64,000 nt of DNA from assembly GCA_049975245.1 (NCBI GenBank), contig JBNGDB010000004.1:62001-126000 (forward strand), given 5' to 3'. Numbering within the stretch: position 1 is the first letter of the stretch; each line of letters starts with the position of its first letter. The notes below the pieces were generated by a model. That model was not told the DNA's origin, ran no database searches, and was given only the letters and a program-made list of their open reading frames with translations. Shown piece after piece: positions 17,011 to 25,706 of the stretch. A program made the translations under genes and the position numbers. The DNA comes from UBA117 sp049975245. Lineage in GTDB: Archaea; Methanobacteriota; Methanobacteria; Methanobacteriales; Methanobacteriaceae.

Positions 17011-18459
17011 TTAAATTGGAATTATTGTACCTTTTAATCCTGCTTTTATGCTTTTATTTTCTTCAAGATACTTTATCATAGAATCTATAGCATATTTATC
17101 TGATTTTTCTCTTTTATCACCATATTTTATGGGAACTCCTTGGCTGGTTACAGAAACGGCCCTATATTTTTGATAAGGTTCTATACGCTTTCCTTGTATG
17201 AACATTTCCTGAATTCTAATCCCATTTGGGTTTTCTATCTTGAAATAAACATTTAACCCCATACATCTTTTGACATATCCCCCCATCTGGTTGTAGGGAT
17301 TGGTGGAAAAAGTTCTTTCCAAATTCTCTTCCATCATAACCCATATTTCTCTACCTTCTAACTCCACAGTAGAAATAGGAGGATTTACCGGGATTATATT
17401 CCATAGATCGTTCATGGTAATTTCTCCAGGAGGCACCGGTGCTCCGTAGCGCCATCCATTTGAAAAAGCTAATTGCACATCAAATTCATTGGATAAGGCA
17501 TCTAAAAGAAAATTATCCATAGTTGATTCTAAAACTGTGTTCCTATTAAGTCCAGTTTTAGTATAGCCGACGATCTGATTTAAATAGTCCTCATGAGGTT
17601 TTAATACTTTATTTACCATCTCTTCAATTATAATATCTGGTTTAATCTCTTTTTCAACTGTTATAAGTTGGTGATTGAAATTTTTAATCTTATTATCAAT
17701 TATATCCAGATCTAAACGACCTACAAACGAACCATGACACCCTGATTGAATAATTATAGTATTATTTACAACTACTGGTTTGTAAAGACGATTATGTGTA
17801 TGGGCACTTAATAAAACGTCAATTCCTTCAGTTTCAAGTGCTAATCTGACTTCCTGAGGAAAACCGAGGTGCGAAATAACCATAATTAGATCTACTCTCT
17901 CTTCATCTTGTAATTTATTGATATAGTAACCTAATTCTTCATTTCCAAGTGTGAAATAAATTCCCTGACTAAAATGATCAGGCATCACTTTGTCCACAAT
18001 AGAGGCGGCTATACCTATTATTCCCAATCTTAAATCATTTTTTTCAATTATAGTATAGGGTTTAAATACTAATTTATCGTTATCTTCGTAATAACAGTTT
18101 ATTGCCAGCATGGGGTAATTTAATTTATTAGTTATATCCATAAATTGTTCAGGTCCATAAGCAAACTCCCAGTGGGCAGTCATAGCATCGAAGCCCATCT
18201 CATTCAATATTGGGATTAATGATTCTCCCTTAGATTTAACTGCAGCGTAGGTGCCATGGATAGTATCGCCACAATCAAAAGTTAAAACTTGTTCAGGTTG
18301 TTCTTGACGAAATTGGTTGAAAATAGAGTTAATTCTGGCAAAACCTCCCACTTCTTTATAAATTGGTTGAGAACCACTCCAAAATAATTCATTATGTAGA
18401 TCAAAATAGGCATGGCAGTCATTCATCTGAAATAAAGTTAAATTCCGATTTTCTGACAT
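17011..18459 (-). CDS. 5'-nucleotidase/cyclic phosphodiesterase family protein
   Basis: 482-residue two-domain metallophosphoesterase. N-terminal domain motifs: MNDCHAYFD (metal Asp/His), TFDCGDTIHGT, TAHWEFAYG (the family usually has GNHEFD; here the Asn is replaced by His), VISHLGFP and SAHTHNRLY. The C-terminal domain has the nucleoside-binding layout (SNGWRYGAPVPPGEITMNDLWNIIP). There is no signal peptide, unlike secreted UshA, so it is likely cytosolic. Substrate may be a nucleotide or another phosphoester. GGGGGAA precedes the ATG. Confidence 0.85.
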   Translation of the reverse strand: MSENRNLTLFQMNDCHAYFDLHNELFWSGSQPIYKEVGGFARINSIFNQFRQEQPEQVLTFDCGDTIHGTYAAVKSKGESLIPILNEMGFDAMTAHWEFAYGPEQFMDITNKLNYPMLAINCYYEDNDKLVFKPYTIIEKNDLRLGIIGIAASIVDKVMPDHFSQGIYFTLGNEELGYYINKLQDEERVDLIMVISHLGFPQEVRLALETEGIDVLLSAHTHNRLYKPVVVNNTIIIQSGCHGSFVGRLDLDIIDNKIKNFNHQLITVEKEIKPDIIIEEMVNKVLKPHEDYLNQIVGYTKTGLNRNTVLESTMDNFLLDALSNEFDVQLAFSNGWRYGAPVPPGEITMNDLWNIIPVNPPISTVELEGREIWVMMEENLERTFSTNPYNQMGGYVKRCMGLNVYFKIENPNGIRIQEMFIQGKRIEPYQKYRAVSVTSQGVPIKYGDKREKSDKYAIDSMIKYLEENKSIKAGLKGTIIPI

Positions 18460-18681
18460 AAAATTCCCCCTTATAATTATTCAGATTAGAATTAACTTTA
18501 TAATACTCTAATTGGTTAGTTAAATAAAATTTTTGATCCAATTGTTATCAAAAAAATTGATTAAATTGTAGGAATAAAATAATTAAGAGAATTAATTTTT
18601 TATAAAAAGATTAATTAAAAATAAAATTGTCAAATCAATAATTAATTAAATACGCAAAATAAAAATTAAAGGAGAATTGGA

Positions 18682-19452
18682 ATGCTTTTTAGAGTAGAGG
18701 GTCATGAAGTAAGGGTTGAAGTTGAAAAAGAGGAAATATTTAAGTCAAAACATTCTGAATTAAACTTAAAAAAGTTAAAAATTCATTTTCAAGTTTATAA
18801 CCCTATCAAAATTCCAAAAACTATCAAATCTGTTGATGATCATAAAAATTGGAAGGTGGTGAGTTCATCCTACTACTATACGGAAGGTAATCCTGTTGTC
18901 CGTTATATTTTTGAAATTGAAGAAATTGAAGTTCTGAAAATAGAAAGTTTAATGATAAATAATACAAAGTTAAATCCTTATTCCTATGAAGAAGTAATAG
19001 AAGAATCAATAGGGGACAAACTGTTAATTAAAGCTAATAGCTTGATCCAGGAAAAGGAATTCAAAAAAATTGAAGAATGGCTCAATAAGGACATGTTCAT
19101 TTCAGTTGTAAGATTAGGAATCTCTGAAAATATTAAAGAAATGAAATTATCCAAGATATTGTGGTCAAAAAACAATGCCAAATCAATTAAATGTCATTTA
19201 ACTTTGATAGAAAAGTTAGAAGCTGACTTCAAATACCCTGATAACTATTCTGCAGAATTTAAAAATATCCAAAAAATCCTCTCAAATTCATCTAAAAATA
19301 TGGATATTTTAATAAAATTACTTTTAGATAAAAAAATAGTTTCTTCTTCAGAAATCCGAGAAATAAAGAAGGATATTAATGATGGTGTTAATATAATCGA
19401 TTTATACCAAGTTGATGATTTAGACCACTATCTAACTAAATATCAAGTTTGA
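18682..19452 (+). CDS. Uncharacterised 256-residue protein
   Basis: No family recognised. The first 110 residues look like beta-rich segments (FRVEGHEVRVEVEKEEIF, LKIHFQVYNPIKIPKTIKSV, VVRYIFEIEEIEVLKIESLMIN); the remainder is helical and charged, with a KKIEEWLNKDMF helix and a coiled-coil-like C-terminus. No membrane segment or signal peptide, and only one Cys. A clean GGAG site before the ATG and sustained coding character support a real gene. Flanked by non-coding stretches, so it stands alone. Confidence 0.7.
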   Translation: MLFRVEGHEVRVEVEKEEIFKSKHSELNLKKLKIHFQVYNPIKIPKTIKSVDDHKNWKVVSSSYYYTEGNPVVRYIFEIEEIEVLKIESLMINNTKLNPYSYEEVIEESIGDKLLIKANSLIQEKEFKKIEEWLNKDMFISVVRLGISENIKEMKLSKILWSKNNAKSIKCHLTLIEKLEADFKYPDNYSAEFKNIQKILSNSSKNMDILIKLLLDKKIVSSSEIREIKKDINDGVNIIDLYQVDDLDHYLTKYQV

Positions 19453-19596
19453 ATGTTGTTAAATTAATTTTAAAAAATTTTAAATCACTAATCTGTTTAT
19501 TGAAAAAAATTGAAATTTTAATAAAATTACTAAATTTTATTAGAATTAAAATATATAATATACATGATAACAATTGAATAAAATAGGGGTTTTAAA

Positions 19597-20001
19597 ATGG
19601 AAAAACTTCTAAAATATTTTAAAAATGATCAATTTGCATATAATAATAACATTGAACTAATTGAAGCTTCTAAGGGTAAATCTAAAGCAAGAATGGTTGT
19701 AAATGATAATCATCTTAACAGTCTAGGGATGGTTCATGGTGGGGCTATTTTTACTCTGGCAGATTTAGCATTTGCTGCGGCCGCCAATTCTCATGGCAAT
19801 GTAAGCGTTGCTATAAATGCCCATATATCATATATGAAGGCGGCGAAAAAGGGTATTTTATTTGCTCATGCTGAGGAAATTTCCATCAACCCTAAGATTG
19901 CCACTTATACTGTAAAAATAATGGATGAAGATCAAGAGATAATTGCCATATTTCAAGGAATGGCATATCGTAAGAAAGATAAAATAAAATTTAATGATTA
20001 G
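19597..20001 (+). CDS. PaaI-family hotdog thioesterase
   Basis: 134-residue acyl-CoA thioesterase-like protein. The hotdog motif NSLGMVHGGAIFTLADLAFAAAANS contains the PaaI HGG signature and the Asp used in catalysis. Acts on an unidentified acyl-thioester in the cytosol. GGGG lies before the ATG. It stands 42 bp before the ferritin-like gene and may share a transcript. Confidence 0.88.
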   Translation: MEKLLKYFKNDQFAYNNNIELIEASKGKSKARMVVNDNHLNSLGMVHGGAIFTLADLAFAAAANSHGNVSVAINAHISYMKAAKKGILFAHAEEISINPKIATYTVKIMDEDQEIIAIFQGMAYRKKDKIKFND

Positions 20002-20042
20002 ATAAATATTGATATTTTATAAATATAATTAGGGGTGTTAAA

Positions 20043-20453
20043 TTGGAAAAAGAAGAGATAATTCAACTGTTGAATGAAAATTTTGTAAGAGAACTGGAAG
20101 CCACAATGATTTATTCATATAATTCCTTTGTAATGGAGGAATGTGACCCGAGCAGAGTTACTGAAGCAATTTCTGTTGATGAAATGCGTCATATGTGGTG
20201 GTTAGCTGATTTAATTACTAAAAGAGGTGGAAAACCTACTATGGATCATAAAGAACTTGACTTCGGTGGCGATGACTTGGAAAGCCAACTCAAAAGACAA
20301 ATCGAACTTGAAACAGAAGGAATTGAGATATACAGTAAGCAAGTTGAAATTATCGACGATGAGGAAGTAGTTGGAGTCTTAAAACACATAATAGATGAAG
20401 AAAAAAGACACCGCAAAGAGTTTAGAATGCGATTGGAAGAATTAAAGAAATAA
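20043..20453 (+). CDS. Ferritin-like diiron protein (bacterioferritin/rubrerythrin-like)
   Basis: 136-residue four-helix bundle with diiron ligands: E in FVRELEATMIYSY, ExxH in DEMRHMWW, E in QIELETEGIEIYS, and ExxH in DEEKRHRKEF. There is no rubredoxin domain, so it is a stand-alone ferritin-like domain, perhaps for iron storage or peroxide/oxygen scavenging. The TTG start follows GGGGTG at good distance. Converges with the large secreted enzyme gene, with 46 bp between them. Confidence 0.88.
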   Translation: MEKEEIIQLLNENFVRELEATMIYSYNSFVMEECDPSRVTEAISVDEMRHMWWLADLITKRGGKPTMDHKELDFGGDDLESQLKRQIELETEGIEIYSKQVEIIDDEEVVGVLKHIIDEEKRHRKEFRMRLEELKK

Positions 20454-20499
20454 TATATCATTTTTATATTTATTTTTAAAAGTATTAAAAAATAAAAAA

Positions 20500-22710
20500 T
20501 TAGAAAGGTAGTTCTGCGTAACGACCTTTCCAATACAATAGTTTGCAATTTTGCATAACGCCTAGATTATTTCTCGAACTGGTTGCATCTGCTGTATACC
20601 ATGCACCATTTGCATATAATTCAGCCCATACATGACCGACGGTCATTGATGTGAATTCACATTGAGCATGGGCGTATCTGGCAGGAATACCGACTGATCT
20701 GGCCATTGCAATCATTAAATGGGTATGATCAATACAATTTCCATCTCTTGTTTTTAGCATGCCTGTTGCTCCGTATTTAGTATTGTAATAGAACGTGTAA
20801 CTAATGTTATCTCTGACCCATCTGAATATTTTATCTGCCTTCTCATAATTGGAACTGGTACCTTGGGTAATTGACAAAGCTAATGATTTAATAGCAGCAT
20901 CATTTACTTGACAATTATTTGTGGCCACAAGATAAGGTTTCAATTCAGGCGGAATAATCTCTGTAATACTTGTTGATTTAGTATTAACAACTGCATAGTT
21001 TGGTAATCTTCCTTTGGACTTGTAGAAATCCATTATTTTGGAGTAACTGTATACTAAGTATTTATAGTTTACTTTTCCTGCCGAATAAATTCCATAATTC
21101 GGTGCTCTTTTATTTGACTCTAAAAAGCTCTTCAGCTTGCCGGCAATAGTAACGTATTCTTTTTTGTAAATATTTGCTACCACCTTATTTCCAGTTGGAT
21201 TTGGAGCTTCCCCAAATTCTCTGAATTTTATAGGATTTTTGTTTCCCTGATTTATTTGAACCACACTGGAAACTAGCAAGTGTAAAAATTCTGCCATACC
21301 AATTTGTCTCCCTGAAAGAGTCACATAATTTGGAAGTCTTTTATTAGTTTCAATAAAAGCCTTCACTCTAGTAGCTGCGGCTTTGATTTCGTTTATTGTA
21401 GTTGAATCAGCAACATACGAGTCGCCCGAACCCGCAGAATCATAACTGAAAAATTGTTTATCGATTAAACCATAACGGAACATTACGAAACCTGATGCTC
21501 CATTATCTGTAGCAGCTTCAATATCATTATCTAATTCTGCAGCAGGTATAGGAACCACATTACTGTCAGACCTATAACTCTGCAAACCAGCGATCACTGG
21601 CTTACCGCCAGATTTATCCGCTATATATTTCACAGTTGACCCTATCCAGTTAGTGTTTTGATTATAATTGCCCTTGTAAACCATAGGTACCAAGAAGTCT
21701 AAGTAAGGTGCAAGTTTAGCATAGTCTTGGCCGTAATAATATGCATTTACAGATTTTTCAGGCATTAAAGCTGCTGATACACTAACTTTTGACTTAACAG
21801 ATTTAACTGTAGTATAAGCACGTTTTACAAATGAAGTTATATGATCAACCCCATTTGCGTGTTTATAAGCTGTCCCTGGATATCTTACGTAGTCTAGATG
21901 TATACCGCTAATATCGTAATTTTTTGTAATACTAGATATGGATTTGATTAAAGCATCATTAAATGCTGTACTGGTCCCGTATTTAGTCACATACTTATAT
22001 GTAGTCTTTTTTACCCATTTGTATTTGATTTTATAGGTCCATTGGTAATTCCACTTGTAATAGGTTTTATACTTCCAAGTATATTTCCATACATATCTCC
22101 AGCGTCCCCCTGATTTATACCAGCTTTTGTAATAGCTTTTGTATGCTGTTTTATAGGGAGTTTTGAACCATTTTTTGTAATATGATTTATACGCAGTTTT
22201 AACTGTGGATTTAACTGGAGTTTTTACTTGATAGCTGTATTTACCTGAAGGGTCTACCCATTTACCTGTAGAATCTTTAAAACAAATTATCCAGGCGTGT
22301 ATTCTTATACCTGAGCCTGATAGTTTGTTAATGAGTGTTTGTAGTTGTGAAGTATAAGTAGTGGTTGAACTTTTTGTTAACAGGAATATGTCGGTAATTC
22401 CTGCAGTCTTCAATGAATCAACATTGATTTTATTTACATCTGCAGGATTTAACCAGAATCCCTGTACATGATCATATACTTCTTCACCAGCAGCAGCATA
22501 TTCTTGAATATTCTCTGAATCATTACTAGTGGAATTAGTACTATTATTGGTGCTTAGTGCATTATCCGCACTATTATTGTTGCTTTCTATATTTTCAGTT
22601 GTATTTGAATCTGATACATTTTCTAAAGGTTGTAGGTCATCTGTGTTGGCGTAGATGCTATTCGAACTTATCAATGCCACACTTAAAATGAGTAGCATTG
22701 CCAAAATCAC
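20500..22710 (-). CDS. Secreted pseudomurein-binding, transglutaminase-like cell-wall protein
   Basis: 736 residues. Hydrophobic signal segment (1-22); N/S/T-rich linker (23-75); a glycoside-hydrolase-like TIM-barrel region (80-430, with ISGIHLDYVRYPG) interrupted by a K/Y/W-rich block at about 158-244; two pseudomurein-binding-repeat-like units containing NKRLPNYV and NKRAPNYG with a third GRLPNYAV; and a C-terminal transglutaminase/endoisopeptidase domain with triad C659 (DGNCIDH), H693 (GHVW) and D708. Probably cleaves or remodels the pseudomurein wall. The GTG start lacks a basic n-region; an ATT start 12 codon-bases upstream would supply MSKK. Confidence 0.82.
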   Translation of the reverse strand: MILAMLLILSVALISSNSIYANTDDLQPLENVSDSNTTENIESNNNSADNALSTNNSTNSTSNDSENIQEYAAAGEEVYDHVQGFWLNPADVNKINVDSLKTAGITDIFLLTKSSTTTYTSQLQTLINKLSGSGIRIHAWIICFKDSTGKWVDPSGKYSYQVKTPVKSTVKTAYKSYYKKWFKTPYKTAYKSYYKSWYKSGGRWRYVWKYTWKYKTYYKWNYQWTYKIKYKWVKKTTYKYVTKYGTSTAFNDALIKSISSITKNYDISGIHLDYVRYPGTAYKHANGVDHITSFVKRAYTTVKSVKSKVSVSAALMPEKSVNAYYYGQDYAKLAPYLDFLVPMVYKGNYNQNTNWIGSTVKYIADKSGGKPVIAGLQSYRSDSNVVPIPAAELDNDIEAATDNGASGFVMFRYGLIDKQFFSYDSAGSGDSYVADSTTINEIKAAATRVKAFIETNKRLPNYVTLSGRQIGMAEFLHLLVSSVVQINQGNKNPIKFREFGEAPNPTGNKVVANIYKKEYVTIAGKLKSFLESNKRAPNYGIYSAGKVNYKYLVYSYSKIMDFYKSKGRLPNYAVVNTKSTSITEIIPPELKPYLVATNNCQVNDAAIKSLALSITQGTSSNYEKADKIFRWVRDNISYTFYYNTKYGATGMLKTRDGNCIDHTHLMIAMARSVGIPARYAHAQCEFTSMTVGHVWAELYANGAWYTADATSSRNNLGVMQNCKLLYWKGRYAELPF

Positions 22711-23384
22711 TTTTTTCGAAATTCTAACGCCCCCATGTCCATCTATGTTAACTGTCTACTTAGACAATTTTTTTGGACGTTTAAACTTCTTTACTCCCAT
22801 ATTATATAAATATTGTGATTGATTTTCTAAAAAAATGCGTTAAAATAACTCTTTTGAGTATTTAAGACCCATTCTAAAGGAATTAAAATAATTATAAAGA
22901 GAGGTATTACTCGTATAATTTTTTTTAAGAACTTATAAACTAGCAGTGCTTTTTTTATCCAAAAAATCCCTATTATTGTAATTATAACTCAATAAAAAAA
23001 GTTAAGTTAAATTATTACCCTATTTAATTTCAAATTAATATTATAACTTGAATGATAATTATTTTTATAAAATTAAACTCAATTTAAATCTATTAATATT
23101 AAAATAAGATAGTCTCATGCTATTTTAATGATGCAATATTTATTTGATTAATAATAGTGAATATAACATATTTATTCAAATAAATAAAAATTCTAGGATT
23201 CAAATTTATTTCAGGAGCAAAATTAAATTTTAAATGAACTTGTATGTAACTTTTATATTAAATTTTATATTGAAATCTTCCGGTTAAAAATATATCATAA
23301 ATAATTCACAAAATAAATAATATTATAATCTTATTTGAAAGTATATTACAATTTCATATTGAAAAACTTGTATAGGACGATAAT
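22711..23384. other. Intergenic region without gene
   Basis: 674 bp between the divergent cell-wall enzyme and alpha/beta hydrolase genes. Very A/T-rich with many in-frame stops on both strands. It must hold both promoters, but there are too many TATA-like stretches to choose. No RNA gene or repeat seen. Confidence 0.6.
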
Positions 23385-24359
23385 ATGTTAATTCCACAAT
23401 ATCAAAAAATTAATAACTTTCAATTTTCTTCAGGAGAAACTTTAGCCGAGATAAAAATTGAATATTCAACTATGGGAAAACCTCAAAAAGACAAAAATGG
23501 AAACATAATCAACGCTATTTTATTTTTACATGGATGGTCTGGAGATTACTCGTCAATTGAGCGTTTAGTTGATGTTATTGGTCCGGGAAAGGTTGTAGAT
23601 ACTAATAAATATTATGTGATTAGTACTACTGCTCTGGGTTCTCCCGGCTCATCATCACCATCAACTACCCAACTAGGCATCGAATATCCTGAATACGTTA
23701 TTAAAGATATGGTTAACGCCCAGTACCGACTATTAAGTGAATATTTAAATGTAAGGAAATTAAGGGGAGTTATTGGGACGTCCATGGGAGGTTTTCTTAC
23801 ATTAACCTGGGGTATTGAATATCCTAAATTTATGGAGTTTCTAATACCCATTGTCACAGGATTTAATTCTAAAGGTAGAAACTTTGCAATATTTAGTTTA
23901 ATGAACTTATTCCTATTAAAGGATCCTGGTTATAAAAATGGTAAATATGAATCCAATCCTATAAATGCTGTAGAAAATTGTTCTATGCTCCTTTATTTAT
24001 TTGCTTTCTCGCCAGAGTATTATAAAAAAGAATTTGAAACTAATGAGATTTTATATGATAGTTTAATTGAGAGGGGAAAAGAAAGTGGTAATAAAGATGC
24101 CAATGACATATTCTGGAGAAATAGGGCCGCCAACTCATTTGACGTGGAAGAAGATCTCCATAAAATTGAAGCAAAAACTCTAATTATAGGAATTAATCAA
24201 GATCAGTTATTCCCTCCACATACAGATACAATACCACTCCATAAAGCTATAAAAAAGTCCGAGATATTTATATACGATTCAGAACAGGGGCATCTAGGAA
24301 TTAATGAATTAATAAAGGCTGAAAATAGTATAAAAAAGTTTTTAAATAATAAAGAATAA
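23385..24359 (+). CDS. Alpha/beta hydrolase, homoserine acetyltransferase-like (MetX family)
   Basis: 324-residue alpha/beta hydrolase. Oxyanion segment LFLHGWSGD, nucleophile elbow GTSMGG with the catalytic Ser, Asp in INQDQLFPP, and His in QGHLGI. The overall plan, including the Ser/Pro-rich loop after STTALGSPG and the lid helices, is that of MetX-type acyltransferases. True homoserine O-acetyltransferases usually carry GGSMGG and are longer, so this may be a hydrolase relative with another substrate. No methionine genes adjoin it. Confidence 0.78.
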   Translation: MLIPQYQKINNFQFSSGETLAEIKIEYSTMGKPQKDKNGNIINAILFLHGWSGDYSSIERLVDVIGPGKVVDTNKYYVISTTALGSPGSSSPSTTQLGIEYPEYVIKDMVNAQYRLLSEYLNVRKLRGVIGTSMGGFLTLTWGIEYPKFMEFLIPIVTGFNSKGRNFAIFSLMNLFLLKDPGYKNGKYESNPINAVENCSMLLYLFAFSPEYYKKEFETNEILYDSLIERGKESGNKDANDIFWRNRAANSFDVEEDLHKIEAKTLIIGINQDQLFPPHTDTIPLHKAIKKSEIFIYDSEQGHLGINELIKAENSIKKFLNNKE

Positions 24360-24515
24360 GATTAGTCTATATATTGCTATTATGGTGTTAAAATTTTATT
24401 TTTTTAATATTTTAAGCTGTTTAAGACTGTTTTAAATTATAAAATTAAATATATTAGTTTTAATGTATATATAAAAAAATAATTGTAAAATCAATTCATG
24501 ATTTGAAGGGGTTAT

Positions 24516-24797
24516 ATGATAGTGAATATTGTTGATTACGGGTTTTTAGAGGATTTAGATAAGTATTACGTTAAGTATAGAATCTCAGATATTGACGCGG
24601 TTACTCGTGATAAAATTATTTGTGATCTGGAAGAAGAATTAGAAGAAAAAAATGGTGAAATAGAGTTAACCATGTATTTTGAAGAAGATTATTATCCATT
24701 TAAAAGTGAAGAATCCCATTTAAGATTTGATGATTATAAAGCCCGGGAAGAAATAGAGATGCTGGCTTATATATCAAGTATTTTAGAGGAAAATTAA
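24516..24797 (+). CDS. Small acidic uncharacterised protein
   Basis: 93 residues, highly acidic, no Cys motif and no membrane segment. The segment TRDKIICDLEEELEEKNGEIELTM looks like a helix followed by a strand. GGGG lies six bases before the ATG. Located 42 bp upstream of a metallophosphoesterase gene on the same strand, so possibly co-expressed. Family not recognised. Confidence 0.65.
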   Translation: MIVNIVDYGFLEDLDKYYVKYRISDIDAVTRDKIICDLEEELEEKNGEIELTMYFEEDYYPFKSEESHLRFDDYKAREEIEMLAYISSILEEN

Positions 24798-24839
24798 AAA
24801 TATTAGACTTGAACTAAAAATAAATTATTGGAGAGTTCG

Positions 24840-25706
24840 ATGGGAAAAAATGATAAACCTAAAGCTTTAAAGTATCGTAGAAAGATGCAGTACTCCATGG
24901 ATAAAGCCCGGTCTAAACTGGGAAGACATAAATTTAAAGCTGAAGATTTCGAAATTGTGACTATCAAAGTAACCATCCCCGATTTAAATCCGGAGTTCCA
25001 TGGTTATAGAATAATAAATATAGCGGACATCCATCTGGGTCAATGGTTAACTCCAACACGTTTAAATGGTGTAATAGAATTGATAAATAACCAAAATCCA
25101 GACATGGTTACCATAACTGGAGATTTTGTTTCCTACGAAATTGACGGGGTTTTAAATGATTTAAGTAATTGTCTGGCAAAATTAGAGCCAAAAGACGTTG
25201 CTCTTGCTGTTCTGGGAAATCATGATCATTGGTTAGGTACTGATAAAATTAGAAGCGTTCTTAAAAAGAATGATATTATTGATGTCAGTAACTATGTTTA
25301 TACCCAGAAAAAAAAGGATTCAGTTTTGCACATAGCTGGAGTTGATAGTGTAATGCTAGAAAAACACTGCTTAGATAAAGTAATGGAAATAATTCCAGAT
25401 TATGGTCCGGCTATTTTATTAGCACATGAACCAGATTTTGCTGATATTAGTTCTACCACTGGCAGATTTAGTTTGCAAATTTCAGGACACTCTCACGGAG
25501 GTCAATTTATTATACCTGGAATTGGAACGTTTATTCGAGGCCCTCATTTCGTAAAATATCCTGTAGGTGAATATAAGGTGGGGGATATGGTGCAGTACAC
25601 TTCCCGAGGATTGGGGACTAACGTTTTCTGGTTTAGAATTAACTGTCCTCCTGAAATAACTGTATTTATACTTGAAAGTCCGGAGTTATCCTATGATGAA
25701 AACTAA
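24840..25706 (+). CDS. Metallophosphoesterase (YkuE/YaeI-like)
   Basis: 288-residue calcineurin-like phosphoesterase. Metal motifs: NIADIHLG, ITGDFVS, VLGNHDHW, LLAHEPDF and SGHSHGGQ, with the GGQ ending typical of YkuE/YaeI lipid-related phosphoesterases. No clear N-terminal membrane anchor; the first 45 residues are basic. The ATG at 24840 follows GGAGAG; an in-frame TTG at 24828 overlaps that site. The next gene overlaps its 3' end by 14 nt, linking it to a membrane phosphodiesterase. Confidence 0.9.
   Translation: MGKNDKPKALKYRRKMQYSMDKARSKLGRHKFKAEDFEIVTIKVTIPDLNPEFHGYRIINIADIHLGQWLTPTRLNGVIELINNQNPDMVTITGDFVSYEIDGVLNDLSNCLAKLEPKDVALAVLGNHDHWLGTDKIRSVLKKNDIIDVSNYVYTQKKKDSVLHIAGVDSVMLEKHCLDKVMEIIPDYGPAILLAHEPDFADISSTTGRFSLQISGHSHGGQFIIPGIGTFIRGPHFVKYPVGEYKVGDMVQYTSRGLGTNVFWFRINCPPEITVFILESPELSYDEN

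Noticed and set aside
23385..24359. True homoserine O-acetyltransferase
   Set aside because: The elbow reads GTSMGG rather than GGSMGG, it is shorter than usual, and no methionine genes adjoin. Kept as a MetX-like hydrolase.
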